Assembly (NCBI RefSeq): GCF_020164435.1
Contig: NZ_JAIUDQ010000007.1
Span: forward strand, 1-64,000
Reading direction: 5' to 3'
DNA: 64,000 bases
Source of the DNA: Phyllobacterium lublinensis
Lineage (GTDB): Bacteria > Pseudomonadota > Alphaproteobacteria > Rhizobiales > Rhizobiaceae
Each line of letters begins with the position of its first letter. The first letter of the stretch is position 1. Both the position numbers and the translations under genes were made by a program. This document shows positions 24,376-33,152 of this stretch, in pieces. The notes under the pieces are model-generated. The model was given only the letters and a program-made list of their open reading frames with translations. It had not been told where the DNA came from and made no database searches.

Positions 24376-25017
24376 CTACCACCGCAGAATATATCGTCCG
24401 GTGATCGCGCCGATCAGGCCAGGAACGAGCACGCCGAGCGTGTACCAGACGGCGATGAAAGGCATGGCGCTTTCGCTGCAATGGAACGAATAGACGAAGG
24501 CAGCAATTGCACCGGCGGCAAGGCCCGCTGCTGCTCCGGCAACCGCAAGCCGGGTGGGAGCGAGACCGCGCAGTACCCATAAGCCGCCGACCAGCAACGG
24601 CAGTGACAGCATGACGATGTTGAAGGTGCAGACCGCGACCGAACGGCCTTTCAGCATGGCCATGTATTCCTCGGGGGGGCTCATCGCCATTTGCACTAGT
24701 GCAAGAATGATCATCACGACGATGGTTGCGGCAATCACGCCGAGACTGACGCCGATGGAGCCAAGCGGGTGAGCGATGCGCTTGACTGCCCAGGTCGCGG
24801 CGGCTGCAAGGATGAGCGTATAGAAAAATTTGCTCCAGAACGGCATGGTCGTTGCCGCATCGGCAAGGTCCGCACGCATGCCGAGCCACATCCACATGAG
24901 AACCGCAGACGCGATCAGGCTGAGGCCAAGACCCATCAGGACACGCCGGATGACGGCGAACCGCGATACCGGCTTCAGTTCGGCAGAGAGACGCGCAATC
25001 AGATCATTTGTCGTCAT
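24376..25017 (-). CDS. nrsF: Anti-sigma factor NrsF (DUF1109)
   Basis: A 213-residue protein with six predicted membrane segments, typical of DUF1109. Two cysteines lie at residues 130 ('AVCTFNIV') and 180 ('SFHCSES'), close to the two conserved cysteines through which Caulobacter NrsF responds to chromate and cadmium. It would hold the ECF sigma factor SigF at the inner membrane. The ATG at 25017 has AAGGG eight bases upstream; the ATG at 25023 is too close. The gene overlaps the 3' end of the sigma factor gene, so the two are translationally coupled. Confidence 0.85.
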   Translation of the reverse strand: MTTNDLIARLSAELKPVSRFAVIRRVLMGLGLSLIASAVLMWMWLGMRADLADAATTMPFWSKFFYTLILAAAATWAVKRIAHPLGSIGVSLGVIAATIVVMIILALVQMAMSPPEEYMAMLKGRSVAVCTFNIVMLSLPLLVGGLWVLRGLAPTRLAVAGAAAGLAAGAIAAFVYSFHCSESAMPFIAVWYTLGVLVPGLIGAITGRYILRW

Positions 25018-25558
25018 TTGCATGACCCTTCAACCTAGCGGTTATCGCCCTTAATCCCCTGTGTATGCTGACCTTAACCGACGTTTCCGAAAGGCCGGTG
25101 CTTTGCGCCACTTCGGCGATGGATTGACCCTGGATCTTTGTACGGTAGATCAGGTCCCTTGACCTTTCCGGCGCCGATTGCAGCAGCCGCTCCACGTCCA
25201 TGCGGTCGGCGGTGACGTCGGACTGGTCCTGCACAAACAAATCCTCCACATCATCGAGCGGAACGGTAGCCCGGATGCGGTTGCGCCGGAAATGATCGAT
25301 CAGTTTGTAGCGCGCAATCGCATGAAGCCAGGCCGTAAAGGGCCGGTCTACCTCATAGGTTGCCCGTCTCGTGTGCAAGGCCATCAGCGTCTCCTGCACG
25401 AGATCGTCAGCGTCGCCCTTGTGGGCATCCGCGAGCCTGCGCAGGAAATAAGCGCGCAGGTGCCTGGCGACATCATCCAGGAGGACGCCATAGCTGCGCG
25501 CATCACCCGCCAGACTTGCGAGCATCAACTCTTTCAATCGCGTTTCGACCGAGTGCAC
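25004..25558 (-). CDS. sigF: ECF sigma factor SigF
   Basis: A 184-residue ECF sigma factor. Region 2 contains 'DADDLVQETLMALH' and 'FTAWLHAIARYKLIDHFRR'; region 4 contains 'IAEVAQSTGLSETSVKVSIHRGLRAI'. It starts at a GTG with CGGAG just upstream. Pairing with a DUF1109 anti-sigma places it in the SigF/NrsF group that answers metal and oxidative stress in Caulobacter and Bradyrhizobium. A promoter-like GTAACT-N15-CGAA lies upstream, which suggests autoregulation, and a GTAACC-N16-CGAA promoter precedes the divergent target operon. Confidence 0.88.
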   Translation of the reverse strand: MHSVETRLKELMLASLAGDARSYGVLLDDVARHLRAYFLRRLADAHKGDADDLVQETLMALHTRRATYEVDRPFTAWLHAIARYKLIDHFRRNRIRATVPLDDVEDLFVQDQSDVTADRMDVERLLQSAPERSRDLIYRTKIQGQSIAEVAQSTGLSETSVKVSIHRGLRAITARLKGHANDDK

Positions 25559-25575
25559 TCCGATTCATTCCTTAA

Positions 25576-25600
25576 TTCGTGGCAGCGGCGAAAAAGTTAC
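25576..25600 (-). promoter_or_regulatory. SigF-type promoter of the sigF-nrsF operon
   Basis: On the minus strand the sequence reads GTAACT, 15 bases, CGAA. It matches the SigF consensus GTAACC-N16-CGAA except for one base and one position of spacing. It lies 18 bases before the sigF start. Confidence 0.5.
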
Positions 25601-25678
25601 AGATGAGACGGAAGCCCGCAGCAGGTCAATCCTCCAAACGCAAATCCACGCAACAATGATCACCAATGCGTGATGGCT

Positions 25679-25704
25679 GTAACCGGACCTCACTGCCGCG
25701 CGAA
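25679..25704 (+). promoter_or_regulatory. SigF-type promoter of the MxKDx/cytochrome b/molybdoenzyme operon
   Basis: GTAACC at 25679-25684, exactly 16 bases, then CGAA at 25701-25704. This is an exact match to the SigF consensus described for Caulobacter. It lies about 80 bases before the start of the MxKDx-repeat gene. Confidence 0.7.
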
Positions 25705-25786
25705 CTGCCTGATGTGACCCTGATCAGAGGCTCCCGAAACTTCCTGGCGCATTTGATCGTGTCTTGTTCAAACCGAGGAGACAATC

Positions 25787-26056
25787 ATGAACAGTTTCAC
25801 ACGCCACATCAGCCTGTCTGCCCTAGTTCTCGCGACCGGACTCGCCGGTGCCAGCCTGGCTTTTGCCGAAGATGCCATGAAGGCCGATCCGATGAAGCAG
25901 TCCGACTGCATGGCGAAAGCCAAGATGGAGAAGGACACGACAAAGATGAATGCCATGGTGAAGGAATGCGACACGATGGCGATGAAGAAGGATACAATGA
26001 AACCGATGAAGAAGGACGCCATGGCGCCCGACGCGATGGCTCCAAAGAAGAAGTGA
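25787..26056 (+). CDS. Pentapeptide MxKDx repeat protein, exported
   Basis: An 89-residue protein. A signal peptide runs to 'SLAFA' at about residue 27. The mature part is built of Met/Lys/Asp-rich units such as MKADP, MKKDT, MKPMKKDA, and has two cysteines ('DCMAK', 'ECDTM'). It belongs to the penta_MxKDx family. The methionines and cysteines suggest metal binding or a sacrificial antioxidant role in the periplasm; this is inference. It is the first gene after a perfect SigF promoter. GAGGAG lies before the ATG. Confidence 0.85.
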   Translation: MNSFTRHISLSALVLATGLAGASLAFAEDAMKADPMKQSDCMAKAKMEKDTTKMNAMVKECDTMAMKKDTMKPMKKDAMAPDAMAPKKK

Positions 26057-26086
26057 GCGAAATGCTTGTGCAGACGATACCGACCA

Positions 26087-26107
26087 TCTCTCCCCACAGG
26101 GGAGAGA
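26087..26107. repeat. CTCCCC/GGGGAG hairpin repeat, copy 3
   Basis: TCTCTCCCC (26087-26095) pairs perfectly with GGGGAGAGA (26099-26107) around a 3-base loop. It lies within the operon, between the MxKDx and cytochrome b genes, so it may attenuate transcription or stabilise mRNA. Confidence 0.6.
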
Positions 26108-26137
26108 CAGGCGCTGCAACTCCCGAGGAGGCTTAAA

Positions 26138-27022
26138 ATGACTAGCGTAACGACCGGCACCGGCAATACCGGAATGGTCATGCCCAAGAAGGTCCGGTTC
26201 TATCGCCACTCCGTGGCGGTGCGTGTCACGCACTGGCTGAACGTCCTGTGCCTGAGCTTCCTGCTGATGAGCGGGCTGCAAATATTCAATGCCCATCCAT
26301 CGCTTTACTGGGGGCAATACGGAGCTGACGCGCTGCCCGATCGCTCCTTCATTTCCATCGGGGCGGTTGAGGACGGCGATACTATCAAGGGTATTACCCG
26401 CATAGGGTCGCTGTCGCTGAACACCACGGGCATCCTCGGCGCCTCGACGGAAGATGGAGAGCTCAGCCCCCGTGCATTTCCATCCTGGATAACGATCCCG
26501 AGCTATCAGGATCTGGCGACCGGCCGCCGCTGGCACTTCTTCTTCGCATGGTTTCTCGTCATCAACGGCCTCATCTATCTGCTCTACGGTCTCATTGCCG
26601 GGCACGTACGCCGCGACCTTGTCCCGAGCAGGGAGCAGTTGGCGCCCAGACATCTGGCGCATGAGATTGCCGAGCATGCGCGGCTGCGCTTTCCGAAGGG
26701 CGAGGCGGCGCGTCACTACAATTCCCTGCAAAAGCTGGCCTATGTGGGCGTGATCTTTGTGGTACTGCCCCTGATCGTTTTGACCGGGCTCACCATGTCG
26801 CCAGGTTTCAACGCGATCTTCCCCTGGCTGCTCGATGTCTTCGGTGGACGGCAATCGGCGCGTACGATCCATTTCATCTGTGCGTCGCTGCTGGTCGCCT
26901 TCGCTGTCGTACACATCGTCATGGTGCTGGTGTCCGGCGTCTGGAACAATCTGCGCTCGATGATCACCGGCTATTACACCCTGAGGGTCGAACCGGGAAA
27001 GGACCAGTCAAATGGGCTTTGA
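26138..27022 (+). CDS. Cytochrome b561-type membrane electron carrier
   Basis: A 294-residue membrane protein of the Ni/Fe-hydrogenase b-type cytochrome family. Haem-ligand histidines are likely in 'FYRHSVAVRVTHWLN', 'RRWHFFFAWF' and 'RTIHFICASLLVAFAVVHIVM' (first residues); four hydrophobic segments are seen. It would pass electrons between quinones and the periplasmic molybdoenzyme encoded next. The molybdoenzyme gene overlaps its end by 11 bases. The start at 26138 has GAGGAGG upstream. Confidence 0.8.
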   Translation: MTSVTTGTGNTGMVMPKKVRFYRHSVAVRVTHWLNVLCLSFLLMSGLQIFNAHPSLYWGQYGADALPDRSFISIGAVEDGDTIKGITRIGSLSLNTTGILGASTEDGELSPRAFPSWITIPSYQDLATGRRWHFFFAWFLVINGLIYLLYGLIAGHVRRDLVPSREQLAPRHLAHEIAEHARLRFPKGEAARHYNSLQKLAYVGVIFVVLPLIVLTGLTMSPGFNAIFPWLLDVFGGRQSARTIHFICASLLVAFAVVHIVMVLVSGVWNNLRSMITGYYTLRVEPGKDQSNGL

Positions 27023-27785
27023 TCTCACACGCCGCCGTTTCCTTATCGGCTCAGGCGTCGCTGCAACGGGCATTCTGACCGGCTGCGATGCACTGGTGGA
27101 AAACGCCAAGGTCAACGATGTCCTGCAGAAGGCAGAGTCCCTGACAATGGGGGCACAGCGCCTGCTGATGTCGCATCAGCCGCTGGCACGCGAATATACC
27201 GAGGCGGATCTATCGCCCGTATTCAAGGCCAATGGTTCCACGCAGCCCGACAGTGAGGAATATGCCCGGCTGACGGTAAGCAATTTCGCGGACTGGAAGC
27301 TCGTGGTGGACGGCATGGTGCAAAGGCCGCTCACGCTGTCGCTGGCCGAATTGAGGGCCATGCCATCGCGCACGCAAATCACGCGGCACGATTGCGTCGA
27401 AGGCTGGAGCGCCATCGGCAAATGGACAGGCGTTCCCCTTGGCCTGGTCCTGGAAAGGGCAGGGATCGCTCCGGGAGCTCGCTATGCGGTTTTCCATTGT
27501 GCTGATGAATATGAGAAGACGCTCGACGGCAGCGGCCAATATTATGAAAGCATCGACCTGGTTGATGCGTGGCACCCGCAGACGATCCTGGCCTATGGCA
27601 TGAACGGCAAGGACCTGGAAGTCGCCCATGGTGCGCCGCTGCGGCTGCGTGTTGAACGGCAGCTTGGGTACAAGCATGCCAAATATGTCATGCGCATCGA
27701 GCTCATCGACAGCTTCAAGGGCCTTTGGGGCGGCAAGGGCGGCTTCTGGGAAGATCGCGGCTACGAGTGGTATGCGGGAATCTAG
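27012..27785 (+). CDS. Tat-exported molybdopterin oxidoreductase (sulfite oxidase/MsrP fold)
   Basis: A 257-residue protein with a twin-arginine signal 'LTRRRFLIGSG' and a following 'LTGC' that could be a lipobox. The molybdopterin-binding domain has the Mo-ligand cysteine in 'ITRHDCVEGWSAIGKW' at about residue 123. The fold is that of sulfite oxidase and of MsrP, which repairs oxidised methionine in the periplasm with a membrane haem partner. The overlap with the cytochrome b gene and the SigF promoter agree with a role in oxidative stress repair, possibly of the Met-rich neighbour; this is inference. Confidence 0.8.
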   Translation: MGFDLTRRRFLIGSGVAATGILTGCDALVENAKVNDVLQKAESLTMGAQRLLMSHQPLAREYTEADLSPVFKANGSTQPDSEEYARLTVSNFADWKLVVDGMVQRPLTLSLAELRAMPSRTQITRHDCVEGWSAIGKWTGVPLGLVLERAGIAPGARYAVFHCADEYEKTLDGSGQYYESIDLVDAWHPQTILAYGMNGKDLEVAHGAPLRLRVERQLGYKHAKYVMRIELIDSFKGLWGGKGGFWEDRGYEWYAGI

Positions 27786-27818
27786 AGCCCATTGAATCTC
27801 AATTGCCCGTACGACCGA

Positions 27819-29576
27819 TCACGCCGGCAGGCCGGCGCTTTTCAGGCCTTCTGCCCATCGGGCGGCATCCTCCGGCCGCCTGATAGGGAAGCAATCGTTG
27901 AGGGTCGACAGGCGAAGGTCGGGATGAAGCTGGCGCAAGCGCTTCATCGCGTCCTTGGCCTCCGCAGCCTGGCCGGCCAGTGCATGGCTCGCCGCAGCGA
28001 CACAGGTAGCGATGAAGTGGACCGGTTGCTCACGAATGGCCGAATGCGCCCACGACGACGCATCCTCGTACCGTCCGGAGAAGAAGTAGGCCGTGGCCAT
28101 TGCAGCATGGGCATTGAACATCTGGGGATCCTGCGGGTTGAGGCGCATGGCCCGCATGAGGTGATCCATTGCCACGTCCTGTTCGCCGAGCCAGATCCTC
28201 GCCCAGCCACTGAACAGCCAGGCCGAGGCCCAATTGGGATTGAGCGCAAGCGCGCGATCCAGCAGATCAGCGCCATAGTCATGGGCGCCGAGAACATATG
28301 TGAAAGCGATTCCGGCGGTGGTGAGCGCGACCGCATCATCCTTTCCCAGGGCGGCGGCATGGCGGGCCAGCCGCTCGGTTTCCGCCGTCTCTGCCGCGCG
28401 GTCGACCATCCAGCCGCTGGCCTTGCGTTGGGAATAGCAGCGGGCGGCCATGCCGTAAGCGGCGGCATAGTCCGGGTCGAGTTCTATGGCGCGATAGAAC
28501 AGCCGCAGGGCTTCATTGTTGCCTTCCCGGCTCCAGCGGTGGAGGGCAGCAGAGCCACGCAGGAAGTAATCATAGGCGTCGAGATTTTCGGTGGGCTTGC
28601 GCTTGGCCCGCTCGATCTCCGCCTGCTCGAGCTTTGACCCGATTGCGCCGACGACGCTCGCGGTGACCTGGTCCTGAAGTTCGAAAATGTCTTCCAGCCC
28701 GCCTTCAAAGCGATCTGCCCAGATATGCACCCCCGTGGCGGCCTCGATAAGCTGGGCGGAGATGCGCACCCGGTTGGACGCGCGCCGCACGCTGCCTTCC
28801 AGCACATAACGTACGCCGAGTTCGCGCCCGACCTGCTTCACATCGACGGGGCGTCCCTTATAGGTGAAGCTGGAATTGCGCGCGATGACGAAAAGCCAGC
28901 GAATGCGCGACAGCCCGATGATGATTTCTTCGACGACGCCGTCGCCAAAATAATCCTCCGCCGTGTCACTGCTCATGTTCCCGAACGGCAAGACGGCGAT
29001 CGATGGCCGGTCCGGGAGCGTGGGTCGAGGCGCCCGCAACGGCATGATCTGCTCCAGGTGCGCCCGGTAGGTGCGCATCGGGCGCGCAATATTCTTGAGG
29101 TGGTGCATACCCATGTCGGCAAAGTTGATGTCGACCTTGCCGTCGATCTGCCGGTACACGTCTTCTGAAATGCAGATTCCTCCGGCCTCGGAAATCTCTT
29201 CGAGTCTGGCGGCGACGTTGACACCATCTCCAAGAATGTCGTCGCCTTCGATCAGGACATCGCCAAGATTGATGCCGATGCGGAACAGCATCCGCTGATC
29301 GGCCGGTGACGCCGCATTTCGCTCCGACATCAGCCTCTGGATGGCTGCTGCGCATGCGACAGCAGCAACGACAGACGGAAATTCCAGCAATACGCCATCG
29401 CCGATGGTCTTGACGATGCGGCCACCCTGTTTCGCAATGATTGGCGATATCGCCTCGCGATGGCTCCGCAAGGCCCGCGCCGTCCCCGCTTCATCGACTC
29501 CCATCAACCGGCTGTAACCTGCGACATCGGCGGCCAAAATCGCCGCCAGCCTGCGTTCCACCTGGGCTTGACCCAC
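27819..29576 (-). CDS. Class III adenylate/guanylate cyclase with TolB-like and TPR regions
   Basis: A 585-residue protein. Residues about 5-175 are a class III cyclase domain: 'LAADVAGYSRLM' with the first metal Asp, 'IGDGVLLEF' with the second, and 'GDGVNVAARLEEI' with the Asn/Arg site. A TolB-like region ('SIAVLPFGNMSSD') follows at about 210-330 and TPR-like helical repeats at about 340-560. It makes cAMP or a related cyclic nucleotide; the C-terminal half probably senses partners. The GTG at 29576 has GGGGAGG nine bases upstream. No membrane segment is seen. Rhizobiales have many such paralogues. Confidence 0.82.
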   Translation of the reverse strand: MGQAQVERRLAAILAADVAGYSRLMGVDEAGTARALRSHREAISPIIAKQGGRIVKTIGDGVLLEFPSVVAAVACAAAIQRLMSERNAASPADQRMLFRIGINLGDVLIEGDDILGDGVNVAARLEEISEAGGICISEDVYRQIDGKVDINFADMGMHHLKNIARPMRTYRAHLEQIMPLRAPRPTLPDRPSIAVLPFGNMSSDTAEDYFGDGVVEEIIIGLSRIRWLFVIARNSSFTYKGRPVDVKQVGRELGVRYVLEGSVRRASNRVRISAQLIEAATGVHIWADRFEGGLEDIFELQDQVTASVVGAIGSKLEQAEIERAKRKPTENLDAYDYFLRGSAALHRWSREGNNEALRLFYRAIELDPDYAAAYGMAARCYSQRKASGWMVDRAAETAETERLARHAAALGKDDAVALTTAGIAFTYVLGAHDYGADLLDRALALNPNWASAWLFSGWARIWLGEQDVAMDHLMRAMRLNPQDPQMFNAHAAMATAYFFSGRYEDASSWAHSAIREQPVHFIATCVAAASHALAGQAAEAKDAMKRLRQLHPDLRLSTLNDCFPIRRPEDAARWAEGLKSAGLPA

Positions 29577-29776
29577 AGACCTTGACCTCCCCGTTAACTC
29601 CACGCGCGGCACTATAGCATGAGCCCATTGTGGTGCGCTCGGCAAAACTCCTAAACCTAATGGATGAGGGCATGAGGGAATAGTTGCCGTTATTTGCAGG
29701 ATGATCCTTCAAATCGTCGATCGCTTTCCCCATATGCGCGGGTGAAACCGACACAATGCTTGAGGAGACTGTCTGC

Positions 29777-30790
29777 ATGCCGCTCGTTCTTTCCCGTCTC
29801 AGCCGAATTGCCGCCATATTCATGATTGGATTGGCGGTCTCGTTCAGCGCTGTCTACGAGGCTGACGCCCGGCGTGCCGGCGGCGGGTTCGGCAGCCGCG
29901 GGACCCGCACGTTCCAGGCACCTGCACCAACACGGACCGCGCCTGCTCCCGCTGCTCCCATCGAGCGCTCGATGACTCCCCGGCCACAGAACCAGCCCAG
30001 CGCCGCACAACCGGCCGCCGGGCAACAACAGCGTCCCGGACTTTTCGGCGGCATGGGCCGTTCGCTGATCGGAGGCCTGCTGCTCGGTGGTCTTATCGGA
30101 ACGTTGTTCGGATCCGGTTTCGGCGGTGCGGCCGGACTGCTCAGCATGCTGCTGCAGGTTACCCTGGTTATCGGTGCCGTCATGCTCGCGATGCGCTTTT
30201 TCCGGTCGCGTCAGCCGTCCACTGCAACAGCGGGTGCCGGCCAGTCGTTCGGCCGCAATGCCTACAACAGTGACCAGCCCGCATCTTCGTCCTTCCGGAT
30301 CCCGACCATCGGCTCGGGTTCGGGGCAGGGCCGCACGGCGGGATATGGCCAGACAACCACGCCAAAGGCTTCGGTGGCATCCGATGATATCGGCCTGAAG
30401 CAGGACGATCTTGACCGCTTCGAAGAGCTTCTGACCGAAGTGCAGACGGCCTATGGCAAGGAAGACTACGCCACCCTGCGCAAGCTGACCACGCCAGAGG
30501 CCATGTCCTATCTTGCGGAAGAACTTGGCCAGAATGCCACCGATGGTTTGCGCAACAGCGTTTCGGACGTGAAGCTCCTGCAAGCCGACATTGCGGAAGC
30601 CTGGGCCGAGGGCGATACGCAATATGCGACGACGGCCATGCGGTATTCGAGTGTCGATACGATGCTGGACCGCGATACGGGACGTGTCGTCAATGGCGAC
30701 GAGGAAGCGACGCAGACAACGGAGGTATGGACCTTCGTGCGCAAGGGCGATTCCGACTGGAAACTGTCGGCGATCCAGGATGCCGCATAA
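29777..30790 (+). CDS. Tim44-like domain membrane protein
   Basis: A 337-residue protein. An N-terminal signal-like segment (to about residue 33) is followed by a Pro/Ala/Gln-rich stretch, a Gly/Leu-rich membrane region at about 98-140, and a C-terminal Tim44-like domain (about 200-335) with 'DLDRFEELLTEVQTAYGKEDYATLRKL' at its start and 'EVWTFVRKGDSDWKLSAIQ' at its end. Bacterial relatives (TimA) are inner-membrane proteins of unclear function. GAGGAG lies upstream of the chosen ATG. It diverges from the cyclase gene. Confidence 0.8.
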   Translation: MPLVLSRLSRIAAIFMIGLAVSFSAVYEADARRAGGGFGSRGTRTFQAPAPTRTAPAPAAPIERSMTPRPQNQPSAAQPAAGQQQRPGLFGGMGRSLIGGLLLGGLIGTLFGSGFGGAAGLLSMLLQVTLVIGAVMLAMRFFRSRQPSTATAGAGQSFGRNAYNSDQPASSSFRIPTIGSGSGQGRTAGYGQTTTPKASVASDDIGLKQDDLDRFEELLTEVQTAYGKEDYATLRKLTTPEAMSYLAEELGQNATDGLRNSVSDVKLLQADIAEAWAEGDTQYATTAMRYSSVDTMLDRDTGRVVNGDEEATQTTEVWTFVRKGDSDWKLSAIQDAA

Positions 30791-30815
30791 GCTGCAGTAG
30801 CTGATCCCGATTTTT

Positions 30816-30839
30816 CTCTCCCCCCACACAGGGGGAGAG
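30816..30839. repeat. CTCCCC/GGGGAG hairpin repeat, copy 4
   Basis: CTCTCCCCC pairs with GGGGGAGAG around a short ACACA loop. A TTTTT run precedes it, so read on the minus strand the hairpin is followed by AAAAA and read on the plus strand it lacks a T-tail. It lies between convergent genes. Confidence 0.55.
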
Positions 30840-30857
30840 CACAGCGTCCAGTTTTTC

Positions 30858-33152
30858 CTAGATCAGTTTCTCCAGGGTAATCGGCAGGTTACGGACCCGC
30901 ACCCCGGTGGCATGGTAGACCGCGTTGGCGATTGCGGGCGCCACACCGACAATGGCCAGCTCACCCACCGCCTTGCCGCCCAGCACGGAAGCATGGGTAT
31001 CGGGAATGCCGACCGAGATCACCTTCAGATCTGGAATATCGGCATTGGTGGGAACGAGATAATCGCCGAGATTGTTGTTCATGACCCGGCCATACCGGTC
31101 ATCGACAAGCCCCTCTTCAAGCAGCGCCTGGCCGATACCCATGATGATGCCGCCCTTCCACTGGCTCTCGGCAAGCTTCGGATTATAGAGACGGCCGGAA
31201 TCGAGCGCGGACACCATGCGCGCGACGCGAACCGTGCCAAAATCCACGTCCACCCGCACTTCGACGAAATGCACGCACCAGCTGTGAAGCGAATAGTCGC
31301 CCTCGGTCGGCGATTTCATCGTCGCAATCGTCGTGAAGTTTCGAAAATGATCTTTGGCGTTCTGGTGCTCTTCCGGTAGCGTGTTGCGCAATGCCTCGAT
31401 ACGGTCGCGGCCGGTCCGGCGCATGACTTCGGCAATGCCTATGCCTGCACCCGTATCGCGCGGCGACGAAATCCGCCCGGCTTCGATGGTCAGCGTATTG
31501 GCCTGCAGGTCCCGGAACGGCGAGTTGGGATGATTGATGGCGATCCCGATCAGTTCGTCGCGGGCAGCAAGCGCTGCCTTGTGCACTGCGCCGGTCATGA
31601 GATTGGCAAGTTGTGAGCCGCCGGCAACCGGTGCGCGCGGCAGCGAGGAATCGCCAAGCTTCACCATGACGGTCTCGACGGGCACGCCAATTGCCTCTGC
31701 GGCCGTCTGGGCGAGAATGGTATAGGTACCCTGACCCATATCAATCCCGCTGCTTGCGACTTCAATCGTGCCATTGCTCAGGATGCGGACCATTGCTTCG
31801 CCAGGCGTGCGGCGTACCGGATAGGTACCTGCAGCGACCCCATAACCGATAAGCTGCTTGCCGTCGCGCATCGAGCGTGGTCTCGGGTTCCGCTTGGCCC
31901 AGCCGAAGGCATCCGCGCCTGCCGCATAGGCTTCGCGCAACCGGCGAGTCGACCAGGGTTTGTTGGCGCTCGGATCTTCTTCCGCATAGTTGAGCAGGCG
32001 GATATCGAGCGGATCGATGCCGACTTCGTAGGCAAGCTCGTCGATCGCGCATTCAATGCCGAAGGCGCTGGGATTTTCGCCGGGCGCGCGAAGTGCACCC
32101 GGCTTGACCGTATTCACCGGCACGAGGTTCTGGCGCGAGGAGAAGTTCGGCGTCGCATACATGATCGATATGACGGAGCCCAGCGGTTCGACCGCGACGT
32201 CATTCATCGATGTCTCATTATCGCCGCGATGCAGGATCGACAGCAATTTGCCCTCGCGGGTAGCGCCAAGTGCGATGGTCTGCCGTGTCGCCGGACGCCC
32301 GCCGAAGGCGGTAAAGGTCTGTGGCCGCGTGATGGCAAGCTTGACGGGGCGGTCGAGCATCTTCGCAGCGATGGCGGCAACAGCGCCGTAACGCGTGGGC
32401 AGCGCCTTCGAGCCAAAACCACCGCCGATATAGGGCGACAGCATGCGCACGTTCTCGAAGGGTATATCGAACCATTCTGCATAGGTGCGGGACATGCCGT
32501 CGATCCACTGGCTCGGTTCCCAGAGGGTCAGCATATCGCCAGTCCATTGGGCGATCAGTCCATGCGGCTCGATCGGCACGTTGTATTCGCGCGGTGTCCG
32601 GTATTCCTGTTTGATGCGGACGGGAGACGTGGCGAGTGCGGCCTCTGCATCACCCCATTCCTTGGTCATCATGTCGATCGGGTAGCCTTCACCAGCCCTT
32701 GGGTCGTCGAAGGTCGAAATCGGGACAGTCTTGTCATAGGTGACCTTGACGAGTGCGGCGGCAGCTGTCGCCTGTTCGAACGTCTCGGCAATGACAGCGG
32801 CAATATGCTGGCCGTTGAAAGTGATCTCGCGCGCGAACGGTTCAAAGGGAACAGCGGGCGGTGGCGCTCCGGTCCAGTCCGTGGCGGTCTTGATGGCTAT
32901 CGCATTGTCTGGTGTGAGAACGAGCAGCACGCCGGGATATGCCTCCGCTGCCGCAGCGTCGATGGCGAGTACCCGGCCAGACGCGATCGTGCTGTCAATG
33001 ATGACCGCATGGACCATGCCTTCGGGAAAATGCTCCATTGCATAGTCGGCAGATCCCGTAATCTTGGCAGGTCCGTCAATGCGGGACAGGCGGCCGCCGA
33101 GAATGCCATCCGAGGCATCGCCGTGTTTGATCTTTGTGTCGACAATTGTCAT
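30858..33152 (-). CDS. paoC: Aldehyde oxidoreductase, molybdenum-binding subunit (PaoC/YagR type)
   Basis: A 764-residue large subunit of the xanthine dehydrogenase family. The N-terminal part has 'SRIDGPAKITGSADYA'. The molybdopterin-binding part has 'IGGGFGSKALPTRYGA' and 'SSGIDMGQGTYTI', and the catalytic glutamate lies in 'AVGELAIVGVAPAI' near the C-terminus. With PaoA and PaoB it would oxidise aromatic or aliphatic aldehydes to acids. Its start overlaps the paoB stop by four bases, so the three genes form one translationally coupled operon. Confidence 0.88.
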   Translation of the reverse strand: MTIVDTKIKHGDASDGILGGRLSRIDGPAKITGSADYAMEHFPEGMVHAVIIDSTIASGRVLAIDAAAAEAYPGVLLVLTPDNAIAIKTATDWTGAPPPAVPFEPFAREITFNGQHIAAVIAETFEQATAAAALVKVTYDKTVPISTFDDPRAGEGYPIDMMTKEWGDAEAALATSPVRIKQEYRTPREYNVPIEPHGLIAQWTGDMLTLWEPSQWIDGMSRTYAEWFDIPFENVRMLSPYIGGGFGSKALPTRYGAVAAIAAKMLDRPVKLAITRPQTFTAFGGRPATRQTIALGATREGKLLSILHRGDNETSMNDVAVEPLGSVISIMYATPNFSSRQNLVPVNTVKPGALRAPGENPSAFGIECAIDELAYEVGIDPLDIRLLNYAEEDPSANKPWSTRRLREAYAAGADAFGWAKRNPRPRSMRDGKQLIGYGVAAGTYPVRRTPGEAMVRILSNGTIEVASSGIDMGQGTYTILAQTAAEAIGVPVETVMVKLGDSSLPRAPVAGGSQLANLMTGAVHKAALAARDELIGIAINHPNSPFRDLQANTLTIEAGRISSPRDTGAGIGIAEVMRRTGRDRIEALRNTLPEEHQNAKDHFRNFTTIATMKSPTEGDYSLHSWCVHFVEVRVDVDFGTVRVARMVSALDSGRLYNPKLAESQWKGGIIMGIGQALLEEGLVDDRYGRVMNNNLGDYLVPTNADIPDLKVISVGIPDTHASVLGGKAVGELAIVGVAPAIANAVYHATGVRVRNLPITLEKLI

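Noticed and set aside
29690-30829. Open frame of 379 codons opposite the Tim44-like gene
   Set aside because: Low-complexity translation rich in Arg and Gly, without a start signal; the plus-strand gene is better supported.
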